Assembly: GCF_001894945.1 (NCBI RefSeq)
Contig: NZ_BCXE01000021.1
Coordinates: 186,001-250,000 of the forward strand
Source of the DNA: Rhodococcus ruber NBRC 15591
Lineage (GTDB): Bacteria > Actinomycetota > Actinomycetes > Mycobacteriales > Mycobacteriaceae
Length of the DNA: 64,000 nt
Direction: 5' to 3'
In this document: positions 10,483-19,318 of the stretch, piece after piece
Layout of the letters: each line of letters begins with the position of its first letter
Position numbering within the stretch: the first letter of the stretch is position 1
Made by a program: the position numbers and the translations under genes
The notes under the pieces: model-generated
What the model was told of the DNA's origin: nothing
Database searches by the model: none
The model's input: only the letters and a program-made list of their open reading frames with translations

Positions 10483-10499
10483 TACGACGGGCGGTCGTA
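10483..10499. promoter_or_regulatory. palindrome in dxr / DUF2631 divergent region
   Basis: TACGAC (10483-10488) and GTCGTA (10494-10499) form a perfect inverted repeat with a 5-base spacer. It lies in the 142-bp space between the divergent dxr and DUF2631 genes, so it could be an operator. No regulator is known to me for this motif. Confidence 0.35.
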
Positions 10500-10549
10500 T
10501 GTCACGATTGGCCCAACAGCGAAGATCTTTGCGACCAGGAGGACAAGCG

Positions 10550-10795
10550 GTGGCCGGTACCGAGTTGAAGACCACTGGCGTCGACACGGCCGAGGTGCCG
10601 TCGGCGGAGTGGGGCTGGAGTGGCGAGGCGCCCCGCCTGTTCCGTTTCATGGGCTGGCTCATCGCCCTGTTCCTGCTGGCGATGATCATCGGCAACCACA
10701 ACGGCAACGTCGAGAACTGGTTCCTGATCGGTTTCGCCGCGCTGCTCGTCGCCATCCTGGTGCGCGACATCGTCCAGCGCCGGCGCCGCAGGTAG
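10550..10795 (+). CDS. DUF2631 small membrane protein
   Basis: An 81-residue protein with two closely spaced hydrophobic segments (about 35-53 and 58-72) and a basic C-terminal tail ending in RRRRR, consistent with a small inner-membrane protein with its tail in the cytoplasm. GTG 10550 is chosen because a perfect AGGAGG lies 7 bases upstream; the longer reading from ATG 10499 lacks such a site. It corresponds to the small conserved actinobacterial membrane protein next to dxr (Rv2876-like). Function unknown. Confidence 0.8.
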   Translation: MAGTELKTTGVDTAEVPSAEWGWSGEAPRLFRFMGWLIALFLLAMIIGNHNGNVENWFLIGFAALLVAILVRDIVQRRRRR

Positions 10796-10817
10796 CCGCA
10801 CGTCCCCACAGCAACAC

Positions 10818-10855
10818 CGAAGGGTCCGCCCGGTTCGTCCCGGGCGGACCCTTCG
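10818..10855. terminator. strong bidirectional hairpin terminator
   Basis: A perfect 16-bp stem (left arm 10818-10833, beginning CGAAGGGTCC; right arm 10840-10855) closes a 6-base loop. It lies between the convergent DUF2631 and rlmN genes and can serve both. Confidence 0.8.
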
Positions 10856-10873
10856 CTTGCCGCGAGTCCGTGT

Positions 10874-11983
10874 TCAGTTCTCGGCGGCGAGCTGGCCGCA
10901 GGCTGCCGCGATCTCCTGGCCCCGGGTGTCCCGCACGGTGCACGAGACCCCCTGAGCCTGGACGCGACGAACGAACTCGCGCTCGACCGGCTTCGGGCTG
11001 GCGTCCCATTCGCTGCCCGGCGTCGGGTTGAGCGGGATCAGGTTCACGTGCACCAGCGGGCCGAGCGCCTTGTGCAGCTTCTTGCCCAGCATGTCCGCCC
11101 GCCACGGCTGGTCGTTGACGTCGCGGATCAGGGCGTACTCGACGGAGACACGGCGACCGGTCCGGTCGGCGTAGTAGCGCGCGGCGTCGAGCACCTCGGC
11201 GACGGGCCAGCGGTTGTTGACCGGCACCAGCGTGTCGCGCAGTTCGTCGTCCGGCGTGTGCAGCGACACGGCGAGGGTCACGTGCAGTCCCTCGTCGGCC
11301 AGCCGGCGGATCGCCGGCGCCAGACCGACGGTGGAGACGGTGACCGACCGCTGCGACAGGCCCAGTCCCTCCGGCGGCGGGGCGGTGATGCGCCGCACCG
11401 CGGCCACCACCCGCTTGTAGTTCGCCAGCGGCTCCCCCATCCCCATGAATACCACGTTGGACAGACGACCCGGTCCCCCGGCCACGTCACCGTCGCGCAG
11501 GGCCGCGGCCGCGGCGCGCACCTGATCGACGATCTCGGCGGTGGACAGGTTCCGATCCAGGCCGCCCTGGCCGGTCGCGCAGAACGGGCAGGCCATCCCG
11601 CAGCCGGCCTGGCTCGAGATGCACAGGGTGGCGCGGTCGGGGTAGCGCATGAGCACACTCTCGAGGAGGGTGCCGTCCCCGGCGCGCCACAGCGTCTTGC
11701 GGGTCTCGCCGCCGTCGCACGCCACGTGCTTGACCGGTGTCAGCAACGCGGGGAAGAACGCCGCCCCCACCTGCTCGCGCACCTTCGCCGGCAGATCCGT
11801 CATCTTCTCCGGATCGGCCTCGAGCCGCCCGTAGTAGTGCCGGGCCAGCTGATCGGCCCGGAAGGCCGGCAGGCCCAGTTCACGCACGGCCGCCCGGCGC
11901 TGCTCGGCGTCGAGGTCGGCGAGGTGACGCGGCGGCATACCGCGTTTGGGCGCGTCGAAAACCAGGGGAAGAGAGGAGGGCAT
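10874..11983 (-). CDS. rlmN: 23S rRNA/tRNA adenine C2-methyltransferase RlmN
   Basis: Radical-SAM enzyme that methylates A2503 of 23S rRNA and A37 of some tRNAs. The 369-residue protein has the CxxxCxxC cluster motif C128-GMA-C132-PF-C135, the GGEP-like SAM-binding segment ([10 protein letters not shown]), and the catalytic Cys near the C-terminus (C362 in AACGQL), with length normal for the family. The ATG at 11983 has no good ribosome binding site, but GAGAGGAGGG lies inside the 5' end of the gene on the opposite strand only; a close upstream -10-like GATAAT suggests a leaderless transcript. Confidence 0.95.
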   Translation of the reverse strand: MPSSLPLVFDAPKRGMPPRHLADLDAEQRRAAVRELGLPAFRADQLARHYYGRLEADPEKMTDLPAKVREQVGAAFFPALLTPVKHVACDGGETRKTLWRAGDGTLLESVLMRYPDRATLCISSQAGCGMACPFCATGQGGLDRNLSTAEIVDQVRAAAAALRDGDVAGGPGRLSNVVFMGMGEPLANYKRVVAAVRRITAPPPEGLGLSQRSVTVSTVGLAPAIRRLADEGLHVTLAVSLHTPDDELRDTLVPVNNRWPVAEVLDAARYYADRTGRRVSVEYALIRDVNDQPWRADMLGKKLHKALGPLVHVNLIPLNPTPGSEWDASPKPVEREFVRRVQAQGVSCTVRDTRGQEIAAACGQLAAEN

Positions 11984-11991
11984 AATGACCC

Positions 11992-11997
11992 ATTATC
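11992..11997 (-). promoter_or_regulatory. possible -10 element of rlmN (leaderless)
   Basis: On the minus strand GATAAT ends 8 bases before the rlmN ATG, the spacing expected if transcription starts at or next to the start codon. The surrounding bases ATAATG and CATTAT (11982-11996) also form an inverted repeat with a 3-base spacer. Confidence 0.35.
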
Positions 11998-12070
11998 CAT
12001 TACGGCGGCGGAGCCGGTCTTCCTCGCCGAATACGGTGTGCAGCGGCAGCCGGAGCGAGATGATCGATCC

Positions 12071-12439
12071 ATGACCGACCGCCCCGCGAATCTGCCCGAT
12101 CCGGTACCGGACCTGCCCGGCGGGGATCGGCCCGACCGGCAGGGCTCGACGAAGGCCACGCCCGATTCCGACCTCCGTCCCGCGCCGGAGATTCCCCTCG
12201 ACCGCAGCCGCGCGGCATCGACGTGGACCGGCCTGGTCATCGGTGTTCTGGTCCTGATCCTGCTGCTCGTGTTCATCCTGCAGAACCTCGACTCGGTCAC
12301 CATGGAACTGTTCGCCTGGGAGTTCACCCTGCCGCTGGGGGTGAGCCTGCTGCTGTCGGCCATCGCGGGAGCCCTCGTCATGGCGCTGGCGGGCGGTGTG
12401 CGGATCCTGCAGATCAAGCGTGCCGCGAAGCGGCGGTGA
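12071..12439 (+). CDS. LapA-domain (DUF1049) membrane protein
   Basis: 122-residue protein with a hydrophilic, Pro/Asp-rich N-terminus (about 1-48), then two transmembrane helices (about 52-71 and 88-110) with a short loop carrying the QNLDSVTMELFAWEF-type pattern typical of lipopolysaccharide-assembly-protein-A domain proteins, and a basic tail. In Gram-negatives LapA helps regulate envelope assembly; in actinobacteria the role is not known. ATG 12071 lacks a clear ribosome binding site. It is divergent from rlmN. Confidence 0.75.
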   Translation: MTDRPANLPDPVPDLPGGDRPDRQGSTKATPDSDLRPAPEIPLDRSRAASTWTGLVIGVLVLILLLVFILQNLDSVTMELFAWEFTLPLGVSLLLSAIAGALVMALAGGVRILQIKRAAKRR

Positions 12440-12444
12440 CACAG

Positions 12445-12459
12445 CGCCGCCCAGCGGCG
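12445..12459 (+). terminator. short hairpin after the LapA-domain gene
   Basis: CGCCGC (12445-12450) and GCGGCG (12454-12459) pair around CCA, 5 bp after the stop codon. The stem is short, so it is only a weak terminator candidate. Confidence 0.3.
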
Positions 12460-12544
12460 GGTGACGAACACAACGCACCCAATCTCCCCAACGCGGCGAC
12501 AAGAGGGCACCCTGGAGACAAGACCTTCACCCGAGGAGCCTGAC

Positions 12545-13405
12545 GTGACCGCCCACCTGGATGCCCCCGCCTCCGCCACCGTCGCACCCGAGCTCGCCCG
12601 ATCCTGGCTGCTCGTTCCGGGCACCGCCCCGGAGCGCTTCGCGGCGGCTGCCGCGTCCGCAGCCGATGCCGTGATCCTCGACCTCGAGGACGCCGTGCCG
12701 GCGGCCGGCAAAGCCGCCGCACGGGGTCACGTCGTCGAATGGCTGCGCGGCGGTGGCCGTGCCTGGGTGCGGATCAACGACGCCACCACCGTGCACTGGG
12801 CCGACGATCTCGCCGCGCTCGCCGCGGTTCCCGGCCTGCAGGGCGTGATGCTCGCCAAGACCGAAAGCGGCCAGCAGGTCGACGCCACCGCCGCTCAGTT
12901 GCCGCCCGGAACCCGCATCCTCGTGCTCATCGAGTCGGCGGTGGGCCTCGAGGCCACGCCCGAGATCGCCCGCGCCGACGGGACGTTCCGGCTGGCTTTC
13001 GGCAGCGGCGACTTCCGCCGCGACACCGGAATGGACGACTCCCCGCTCGCGATGGCGTACCCGCGTTCCCGCCTGGTCGTGTCGAGCCGGGCGGCCCGCC
13101 TGCCCGGTCCCGTCGACGGACCGTCGCTGACCGACGACCCCGAGGTTCTCGAGCGGGAGGCGAAGCTGACCGCCTCCATGGGAATGACCGGGAAGCTGTG
13201 CATGACCCCGGCCCGGGCACCGTTCGCCAACGCCGCCCTGAGCCCCAGTTCCGACGAGGTCGGCTGGGCCCGCGACGTGATCGACACACTCGGGGAGGAC
13301 GGCCGCGGTGTGCGCGACGGCAGTGACCTGCCCCGCCTGGCCAAGGCCAAGAGGATCAGCGAACTGGCCCGGGTGTTCCGCATCCGGGGCACCCACCACC
13401 GGTAG
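12545..13405 (+). CDS. HpcH/HpaI aldolase - citrate lyase beta-like protein (CitE-like)
   Basis: 286-residue TIM-barrel lyase of the CitE / malyl-CoA lyase family. Visible family residues include the DLEDAV segment near residue 45, the RIN strand, KTES, the metal-binding Glu in LIESAVGLE, and SGDFRRD. There are no citrate-lyase alpha or gamma genes nearby, so a stand-alone CoA-ester (malyl- or citramalyl-CoA-like) lyase is more likely than a citrate lyase subunit. GTG 12545 has GAGGAG upstream; a longer in-frame start at 12461 is unsupported. This gene is not part of the conserved M. tuberculosis order here. Confidence 0.82.
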   Translation: MTAHLDAPASATVAPELARSWLLVPGTAPERFAAAAASAADAVILDLEDAVPAAGKAAARGHVVEWLRGGGRAWVRINDATTVHWADDLAALAAVPGLQGVMLAKTESGQQVDATAAQLPPGTRILVLIESAVGLEATPEIARADGTFRLAFGSGDFRRDTGMDDSPLAMAYPRSRLVVSSRAARLPGPVDGPSLTDDPEVLEREAKLTASMGMTGKLCMTPARAPFANAALSPSSDEVGWARDVIDTLGEDGRGVRDGSDLPRLAKAKRISELARVFRIRGTHHR

Positions 13406-13453
13406 GTTCGCGGCCCCGGCAGGTTCGCGACCCCCGGCAGGTTCACGGCACGG

Positions 13454-14185
13454 TCAGGCGATCTCCAGTCCCCGGGGCTTGCGGCGCACGTGCAGCCGGT
13501 AGCGCACCGTGAGGGCGGTGCCTGCCGTGCCACGCACCGCACGCTCGGCAACCTGGGGGCCGAACTCGATGCCGAGTACGCGCTCGAGCGTGGCGCGGTC
13601 CGGGAAACGCCACTCCGTGTCGAGCCGGCGCAGGTCGAAACCTTGGGCGTCGAAGAACGCCTCGACTGTGCGCGGGTCGTAGTGCGGCAGGTCCGCGCGC
13701 ATCCATTCGCCGTACGGATGGGCGGTCGCGTCGAGATCGACGATCGCGAGGGCGCCGCCGGGCCGCAGCACGCGCATCGCCTCGGCGATACCTGCCCCGC
13801 ACCCGGGACCGAAGAAGTACGCGGTACGGGCGTGCACGAGGTCCACGCTGCTGTCCGCGAGCGGCAGGTGCTCGGCCGAACCGGTCTGCACTCGCACGCC
13901 CGGTTGGCCCCGCATCCGTCGCCGTGCCAGTTCCACCAGCGGCGGGTGCGGTTCGACACCGGTCACGGTGCGCGCCGCGGCCGCGAACATCGGCAGGTGG
14001 AAGCCGGTGCCGCAGCCCACGTCGACCACGTCCCGACCGGCCCAGTCGTATGCCTCGCGCAGCGCCGTGTACACGACGCCGTGGACGTCCTGGGCGCGGT
14101 TCTCTTCCTCGTAGACCTCCGGCCAGTGCCAGATGTTGGGGCTGGGCACCACCCCGTGCGTGTCGGACCGCTGCCTTCTCGTCAC
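13454..14185 (-). CDS. class I SAM-dependent methyltransferase
   Basis: 243-residue protein with a SAM-binding Rossmann core: motif I DVVDVGCGTGFH (about 52-63), the acidic end of strand 2 in VTGVEPHP, and a PLADSSVDLVHA motif followed by MRVLRPGGALAIVD, typical of Methyltransf_11 proteins. The substrate is unknown. The start is GTG 14185, only 4 bp after the cdsA stop codon, so it is very likely the last gene of the cdsA operon. Confidence 0.8.
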   Translation of the reverse strand: MTRRQRSDTHGVVPSPNIWHWPEVYEEENRAQDVHGVVYTALREAYDWAGRDVVDVGCGTGFHLPMFAAAARTVTGVEPHPPLVELARRRMRGQPGVRVQTGSAEHLPLADSSVDLVHARTAYFFGPGCGAGIAEAMRVLRPGGALAIVDLDATAHPYGEWMRADLPHYDPRTVEAFFDAQGFDLRRLDTEWRFPDRATLERVLGIEFGPQVAERAVRGTAGTALTVRYRLHVRRKPRGLEIA

Positions 14186-14189
14186 CGGC

Positions 14190-15152
14190 CTAGACGAAGG
14201 CCCCGAGGACGAGCCAGGTGACGAACGCGGACGGCAGGATGGAGTCCAGCCGATCCATGATCCCGCCGTGGCCGGGCAGCAGGGTGCCCATGTCCTTGAT
14301 GCCGAGATCCCGTTTGACCTGCGACTCGATCAGGTCGCTCGCCGTGGCCGTGGCGGCGAGCACGACGCCGAGGAGCACACCGATCCACCAGGCGGCGTCG
14401 AGCAGCAGGGTCACCGTGAGCACACCGGCGACGGTGCAGGCGAGAACCGAGCCGCCGAAACCCTCCCAGGACTTCTTCGGGCTGATCGCGGGCGCCATCG
14501 GGTGCTTGCCGAACAGCACCCCGGACGCGTATCCGCCGACGTCGGATGCGACGCACACGATCATCAGGCAGAACACCCGGGCGGCACCGTCGTCCTCGAG
14601 GACCATCAGCGTCGCGAACGACGCGAGGAAAGGTACCCATGCCGCGGTGAAGACGGTGACCGCGGTGTCGCGCAGGTAGTTGCGGGGCCGGCCGCGCAGT
14701 CCGCGGTCGAACAGCCGCCACAGCATCGACACGACGGTGGTGCCGGCGAAGGCGCCGAGCACGCCGGTGGTGCCGTAGGGCCAGCCGAGCCAGATCATCG
14801 CCTGCCCCCCGACCAGGAGCGGGACCCGGGGAACCAGGACGTCCGCCTCACGCAGGCGCTTGGTGACCTCCCAGGTGGCGATCGCGATGGCCACCGCGAC
14901 GACGAGGAGCCAGGCCTTGGGGGCGAACGCGAGCACGCCGATGACGAGGCCACCGAGCCCGGCGCCCACGCCCACGGCGGCGGGCAGGTTCCGGCCGGCG
15001 CGGGACGCCTTCTTCTCCGGCTCCGCGGCAGGGGTCGGATCGGGCCGGCCCGGCGGGACCTCGGTGCCCGCCTTCGCGGCGTCGGCCGCCGAGTCGGCGT
15101 CGGTGACGCCCAGGGGGAGCTGCGGATCGGACGACCCGGCGGCGGTACCCAC
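14190..15152 (-). CDS. cdsA: phosphatidate cytidylyltransferase
   Basis: Makes CDP-diacylglycerol from phosphatidic acid and CTP in the membrane, the branch point for phospholipids and phosphatidylinositol-based lipids. The 320-residue protein has a long hydrophilic, Ala/Pro-rich N-terminus (about 1-55), then eight or so hydrophobic segments, and ends with the family signature (SDLIESQVKRD, then GIKDMG, LLPGHGGIMDRLDS). GTG 15152 starts 2 bp after the frr stop, with GGAGG inside the end of frr. Matches Rv2881c in order and type. Confidence 0.95.
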   Translation of the reverse strand: MGTAAGSSDPQLPLGVTDADSAADAAKAGTEVPPGRPDPTPAAEPEKKASRAGRNLPAAVGVGAGLGGLVIGVLAFAPKAWLLVVAVAIAIATWEVTKRLREADVLVPRVPLLVGGQAMIWLGWPYGTTGVLGAFAGTTVVSMLWRLFDRGLRGRPRNYLRDTAVTVFTAAWVPFLASFATLMVLEDDGAARVFCLMIVCVASDVGGYASGVLFGKHPMAPAISPKKSWEGFGGSVLACTVAGVLTVTLLLDAAWWIGVLLGVVLAATATASDLIESQVKRDLGIKDMGTLLPGHGGIMDRLDSILPSAFVTWLVLGAFV

Positions 15153-15154
15153 GG

Positions 15155-15712
15155 TTAAACCTCCAGCAGCTCGGCTTCCTTGTGCTTGACCAGCTCGTCG
15201 ATCTGCGCCACGTACTTCGCCGTGGTCTTGTCGAGCTCCTTTTCCGCGCGGGTGACGTCGTCCTCGCCGGCCTCGCCGTCCTTCTGGATGCGGTGCAGCT
15301 CCTCCATCGCCTTCCGTCGCACGTTGCGCACGGACACCTTGGCGTCCTCGCCCTTGGCCTTGGCCTGCTTGACCAGCTCGCGGCGGCGTTCCTCGGTCAG
15401 CTGCGGGATGGAGATGCGGATCAGGGACCCGTCGTTGGTCGGATTGACGCCCAGGTCGGAGTTGCGGATCGCGGTCTCGATCGGGCCGAGCTGCGAGGCC
15501 TCGTAGGGTTTGACGACCACCATGCGCGCCTCGGGGACGTTGATGCTGGCCATCTGCGTGACCGGGGTGGGCGCGCCGTAGTAGTCGACGACGATCCTGG
15601 AGAACATGCCGGGGTTCGCGCGGCCGGTGCGGATGGATCCGAGATCGTCCTTGGCCACCGTGACGGCCTTTTCCATCTTCTCCTCGGCTTCGAAGAGAGC
15701 TTCATCGATCAC
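15155..15712 (-). CDS. frr: ribosome recycling factor
   Basis: Splits post-termination ribosomes together with EF-G. The 185-residue length is exactly that of the family, and the protein shows the two-domain pattern: the long three-helix bundle with the [10 protein letters not shown] segment near residue 30 and the C-terminal helix [20 protein letters not shown] 15712 has GGAGG 8 bases upstream. It is followed directly by cdsA and preceded by pyrH with a 28-bp gap, the order conserved across actinobacteria. Confidence 0.97.
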   Translation of the reverse strand: MIDEALFEAEEKMEKAVTVAKDDLGSIRTGRANPGMFSRIVVDYYGAPTPVTQMASINVPEARMVVVKPYEASQLGPIETAIRNSDLGVNPTNDGSLIRISIPQLTEERRRELVKQAKAKGEDAKVSVRNVRRKAMEELHRIQKDGEAGEDDVTRAEKELDKTTAKYVAQIDELVKHKEAELLEV

Positions 15713-15740
15713 GGCTGTTCCTCCATGTTCCGTTGTCCGT

Positions 15741-16469
15741 TCATGACCGTACGAGTGTTCCGATCTTCTCACCGGCGACAGCCCGAGCGATATTCCCCTC
15801 GGTGAGCAGGTTGAAGACCATGATCGGCATGTCGTTGTCCATGCAGAGACTGAAGGCGGTCGCATCCGCGACCTTGAGGCCCTTCTCGATGACCTCGCGG
15901 TGGGTGATCTCGGTGAACAGGGTCGCGTCGGCGTCGATCCGGGGGTCGGCCGAGTAGACCCCGTCGACGGCCTTGGCCATCAGGACCACCTCCGCGCCGA
16001 TCTCGAGGGCGCGCTGCGCGGCGGTGGTGTCGGTGGAGAAGTACGGCATGCCCATGCCGGCACCGAAGATCACCACGCGGCCCTTCTCGAGATGCCGGCG
16101 GGCACGCAGCGGCAGGTACGGCTCGGCGACCTGCCCCATCGTGATAGCGGTCTGGACGCGGGTGTCCACGCCCTGCTTCTCCAGGAAATCCTGCAACGCA
16201 AGGGAATTCATTACCGTGCCGAGCATGCCCATGTAGTCGGAGCGAGCGCGGTCGAGACCGCGCTGCTGCAGTTCGGCGCCCCGGAAGAAGTTGCCGCCGC
16301 CGATGACCACCGCCACCTCCACCCCGGAGCGGACGACCTCGGCGATCTCCTCGGCCACGGTCGTCACCACGTCCGGGTCGAGACCGACCTTGCCCCCGCC
16401 GAACATCTCCCCGCCGAGCTTGAGCAGCACCCGACGGAAACCGGGACGTTCCTGGGCGTGTTCGGACAT
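15741..16469 (-). CDS. pyrH: uridylate kinase
   Basis: Bacterial UMP kinase (amino-acid-kinase fold, hexameric) that makes UDP from UMP. 242 residues, with the phosphate-binding [11 protein letters not shown] segment at about 15-25, the [11 protein letters not shown] motif, the UMP site around [15 protein letters not shown], and the DGVYSADPR segment for the second nucleotide. ATG 16469 has GAGGAG just upstream; longer in-frame readings are unlikely. Lies between tsf (separated by a terminator hairpin) and frr. Confidence 0.97.
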   Translation of the reverse strand: MSEHAQERPGFRRVLLKLGGEMFGGGKVGLDPDVVTTVAEEIAEVVRSGVEVAVVIGGGNFFRGAELQQRGLDRARSDYMGMLGTVMNSLALQDFLEKQGVDTRVQTAITMGQVAEPYLPLRARRHLEKGRVVIFGAGMGMPYFSTDTTAAQRALEIGAEVVLMAKAVDGVYSADPRIDADATLFTEITHREVIEKGLKVADATAFSLCMDNDMPIMVFNLLTEGNIARAVAGEKIGTLVRS

Positions 16470-16583
16470 GGTTCTCCTCGGGTCGAGCGGTGGGTCGGCC
16501 CTTTCATCCTGCCTCATCCGACCCCGTGGAACCGAGACGGGGGCGCGAGTGTCCGATCGGCCCGATATCGGGTCGCCGACGCG

Positions 16584-16619
16584 CCTCGACCCCGCCGGCG
16601 AGCGCCGACGGGGTCGAGG
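16584..16619 (-). terminator. terminator downstream of tsf
   Basis: Perfect 11-bp stem: CCTCGACCCCG (16584-16594) with CGGGGTCGAGG (16609-16619), enclosing a second small stem CGGC/GCCG. It begins 11 bp after the tsf stop, separating rpsB-tsf from pyrH. Confidence 0.65.
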
Positions 16620-16630
16620 AAACGAGAGGT

Positions 16631-17455
16631 CTAGCTGCCGCCGACCTCGAAACGCACGAAGCGCGACACGGTGGCACCGGCATCGTCGAGCAGCGCCTTG
16701 ACGGTCTTCTTCGAGTCCGTCACCGAGGCCTGCTCGAGCAGCACGACGTCCTTGAAGAAGCCGTTGAGCCGACCCTCGACGATCTTCGGCAGGGCGGCCT
16801 CCGGCTTGCCCTCGTTCTTGGCGGTCTCCTCCGCGATGCGGCGCTCGTTCTCGACCGTGTCGGCCGGAACCTCGTCGCGGGAGAGGTACTTCGCCTTCAG
16901 CGCGGCGACCTGCATCGCGGCGGCACGGGCGGCCTCTGCGGCGGCGTCACCCTCACCGGAGTACTCGACGAGCACGCCGACAGCCGGCGGCAGGTCGGAC
17001 GCACGCTTGTGCAGGTACACCGCGACGGGGCCGTCGAAGACGGCGAGACGGCGCAGCTCGAGCTTCTCGCCGATCTTGGCGGAGAGCTCCTGCACGAGGG
17101 TGTCGACGGTCTTGCCGTCGACCTCGACGGCCTTGAGGGCCTCGAGGTCGGCCGGCTCGGCCTCGGCCGCAGCGGTGACGATCTTCTCGGCGAGAGCCTG
17201 GAACTCGTCGTTCTTGGCGACGAAGTCGGTCTCGGAGTTGAGCTCGATGAGCACGCCGTTCTTCGCGGCGACCAGGCCCTCGGCGGTGGAGCGCTCGGCG
17301 CGCTTGCCCACGTCCTTGGCGCCCTTGATGCGCAGCTGCTCGACGGCCTTGTCGAAGTCGCCGTCGTTGTCGGCGAGGGCGTTCTTGCACGCCAGCATTC
17401 CGGAGCCGGTGAGCTCACGCAGACGCTTGACGTCGGCGGCGGTGTAGTTCGCCAT
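16631..17455 (-). CDS. tsf: translation elongation factor Ts
   Basis: Nucleotide-exchange factor for EF-Tu. The 274-residue protein shows the N-terminal UBA-like domain ([20 protein letters not shown]), the conserved [10 protein letters not shown] segment (about 79-89) that contacts EF-Tu, and the dimerisation/core domain. ATG 17455 is preceded by AGGAGG. It forms the usual pair with rpsB upstream, although a hairpin lies between them. Confidence 0.97.
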   Translation of the reverse strand: MANYTAADVKRLRELTGSGMLACKNALADNDGDFDKAVEQLRIKGAKDVGKRAERSTAEGLVAAKNGVLIELNSETDFVAKNDEFQALAEKIVTAAAEAEPADLEALKAVEVDGKTVDTLVQELSAKIGEKLELRRLAVFDGPVAVYLHKRASDLPPAVGVLVEYSGEGDAAAEAARAAAMQVAALKAKYLSRDEVPADTVENERRIAEETAKNEGKPEAALPKIVEGRLNGFFKDVVLLEQASVTDSKKTVKALLDDAGATVSRFVRFEVGGS

Positions 17456-17512
17456 GGGAAGCGAGCCTCCTGTGTCTGTTGTGCGCGATGGGTGCTCGCG
17501 CGGAAGTTTCCT

Positions 17513-17564
17513 CTGATGCGGCTCGGTCGCGTGCGGGTGCACTGATGCGGCGCGGTCGCGTGCG
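17513..17564. repeat. two direct repeats of 23 bp in the rpsB-tsf spacer
   Basis: CTGATGCGGC-T/G-CGGTCGCGTGCG occurs at 17513-17535 and again at 17542-17564 with one difference (period 29 bp). It makes up most of the leader of tsf. No function is known to me. Confidence 0.7.
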
Positions 17565-17565
17565 A

Positions 17566-17605
17566 CGGCCCCGACCATGATCTCAGGATCTACCGGTCGG
17601 GGCCG
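17566..17605 (-). terminator. hairpin between rpsB and tsf
   Basis: CGGCCCCGACC (17566-17576) pairs perfectly with GGTCGGGGCCG (17595-17605), leaving an 18-base loop. It lies 9 bp after the rpsB stop and could be a partial terminator that lowers tsf expression relative to rpsB. Confidence 0.5.
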
Positions 17606-17614
17606 CGCATCGGA

Positions 17615-18448
17615 TCAGGCTTCGGCGGAGGGCGCCGCGTCGGCGGCGGGGGCCTCGGCTTCGGCGGCCGGGGTGGCCTGCGCGAGCAGCTCCTGCTCCC
17701 ACTCGGCGAGCGGCTCGCCGGCGCCGGCCTCCGGCTTGGCGTCCTTGTCGGCGCTCTGGCCGGCGCGGGCCTGCACGCCCTCGGCGACGGCGGAGGCGAC
17801 GACCTTGGTCAGCAGCGCAGCCGAACGGATCGCATCGTCGTTGCCCGGGATCGGGTAGTCGACGACGTCGGGATCGCAGTTGGTGTCGAGGATCGCGACG
17901 ACCGGGATGTTCAGCTTGCGGGCCTCGCCGACGGCGATGTGCTCCTTGTTGGTGTCGACGACCCAGATCGCCGACGGCACCTTGGCCATGTCGCGGATGC
18001 CACCGAGGGTGCGCTCGAGCTTGGTCTTCTCACGCGTGAGCATGAGGATTTCCTTCTTGGTGCGACCCTCGAACCCACCGGTCTGCTCCATCGACTCCAG
18101 CTCCTTCAGGCGCTGCAGGCGCTTGTGGACGGTGGAGAAGTTGGTGAGCATGCCGCCGAGCCAGCGCTGGTTCACGTAGGGCATCCCGACCCGGGTGGCC
18201 TCTTCCGCGATGGACTCCTGCGCCTGCTTCTTGGTGCCGACGAACAGCACGGTGCCACCGTGGGCGACCGTCTCCTTGATGAACTCGTACGCCTTGTCGA
18301 TGTACGTCAGGGTCTGCTGCAGGTCGATGATGTAGATGCCGTTGCGGTCGGTGAAGATGAACCGCTTCATCTTCGGGTTCCAGCGACGGGTCTGGTGACC
18401 GAAGTGGGCGCCGCTGTCGAGCAGCTGCTTCATTGTTACGACAGCCAT
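17615..18448 (-). CDS. rpsB: 30S ribosomal protein S2
   Basis: Structural protein of the small subunit. 277 residues; the conserved core is complete, with the opening [20 protein letters not shown], the FVGTKKQAQ strand and the WVVDTNKEH segment. A family-variable Ala/Glu/Pro-rich tail of about 45 residues is typical of actinobacteria. ATG 18448 is preceded by GAGAG. First gene of the rpsB-tsf unit, with a long leader containing a stem (18516-18545). Confidence 0.98.
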   Translation of the reverse strand: MAVVTMKQLLDSGAHFGHQTRRWNPKMKRFIFTDRNGIYIIDLQQTLTYIDKAYEFIKETVAHGGTVLFVGTKKQAQESIAEEATRVGMPYVNQRWLGGMLTNFSTVHKRLQRLKELESMEQTGGFEGRTKKEILMLTREKTKLERTLGGIRDMAKVPSAIWVVDTNKEHIAVGEARKLNIPVVAILDTNCDPDVVDYPIPGNDDAIRSAALLTKVVASAVAEGVQARAGQSADKDAKPEAGAGEPLAEWEQELLAQATPAAEAEAPAADAAPSAEA

Positions 18449-18769
18449 GGCTGTTCTCTCTTTCGGTTCGGTTGCCGCGGGAGATCGGGTGATCCCCGCC
18501 CTGGCGTCCGCATGCCCGTCGGACCCTTGCGGGACCGGCCGACGGCCAATTTCCGATGGCGCCCGGAGCACCGGGCGGCGATCAGCGCGCGGACGCGCGA
18601 AGTCGATCTGCGAACACAGACCGCTCGAACAGTGTACGGCCTTGCCCTGCGGGAACCACAACTGCCTGATCAGCGGGCCGGTTCGGACGATCTGTGGACG
18701 AATCGGAGGGTTGTCCACAATGCCGGGCAGACTCTGTCCGTCGCGGGCACCGCCCGGCACGCTGGGCGG
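18449..18769. other. 321-bp divergent region between rpsB and the M23 peptidase gene
   Basis: Contains the rpsB leader with the hairpin at 18516-18545. On the minus strand, TACACT (about 18634-18639) preceded at 19 bp by TTGTGG is a possible but weak rpsB promoter. Nothing resembling a gene is seen in it. Confidence 0.4.
18516..18545 (-). promoter_or_regulatory. stem in the rpsB leader
   Basis: CCGTCGG (18516-18522) and CCGACGG (18539-18545) pair, and within them CCC-GCAA-GGG forms a small tip. It lies about 70 bases before the rpsB start. A ribosomal-protein autoregulatory leader is possible, but I cannot match it to a known family. Confidence 0.4.
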
Positions 18770-19318
18770 ATGAAGATCACCGGGATCGCCGTCCTGACCG
18801 CGCTCGCCACACTGGCGGGGTCGGTTCCCGCCGCGGCGTCCCCCCGCGAGTTCGGCTGGCCGCTGCAGCCACGGCCGGCGGTGGCCCGCCCCTTCGACGG
18901 TCCCGAGCACGACTGGCTTCCCGGGCACCGGGGCGCCGACCTCGCCGGCCGGCCCGGGCAGCCGGTGCTCGCCGCCGGTGCCGGCGTGGTGGTGTTCGCG
19001 GGGACCGTCGCCGGCAAACCCGTGGTCTCGGTGGAGCACGCCGGCGGGCTGCGCACCACCTACGAGCCGGTGACCGCGACGGTCACCGCCGGCCGGCGCG
19101 TGGAACGGGGGGACCCGCTCGGCACCCTCGAACCGGGCCACGAGGGTTGCCCCGCGGTGGCCTGCCTGCACTGGGGTCTGCGCCGAGGCCGCGACGACTA
19201 CCTCGACCCGTTGCCGCTCGTGCGGTCGGTGATCCGTCTCGAGCCCGTGTCCGGGCGCGGCGGTGGGACCGCTCAGGCGCGCCCGCGGCTCGGCTCCGGG
19301 CGGCGGTCCGCGGCGTGA
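18770..19318 (+). CDS. secreted M23 family metallopeptidase
   Basis: 182-residue exported protein: signal peptide of about 24 residues ending AAAS, then a LytM/M23 domain. Zinc ligands are visible as H53 and D57 (HRGAD) and the second His at H134 (LHWG); two Cys (127, 132) could form a disulfide. Such proteins cut peptidoglycan cross-links or bind peptidoglycan. ATG 18770 is preceded by GGGCGG only. Position next to rpsB matches M. tuberculosis Rv2891. The last 46 bp overlap the end of the convergent MinD-like gene. Confidence 0.88.
   Translation: MKITGIAVLTALATLAGSVPAAASPREFGWPLQPRPAVARPFDGPEHDWLPGHRGADLAGRPGQPVLAAGAGVVVFAGTVAGKPVVSVEHAGGLRTTYEPVTATVTAGRRVERGDPLGTLEPGHEGCPAVACLHWGLRRGRDDYLDPLPLVRSVIRLEPVSGRGGGTAQARPRLGSGRRSAA

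Noticed and set aside
12545-13405. Citrate lyase operon
   Set aside because: Only a CitE-like subunit is present; alpha and gamma subunits and the ligase are absent, so the product is named only at family level.
13406-13453. Three copies of a GGYAGGTTCGCG-like unit
   Set aside because: They are short and imperfect and lie in a 48-bp gap between convergent genes; no support for a function.
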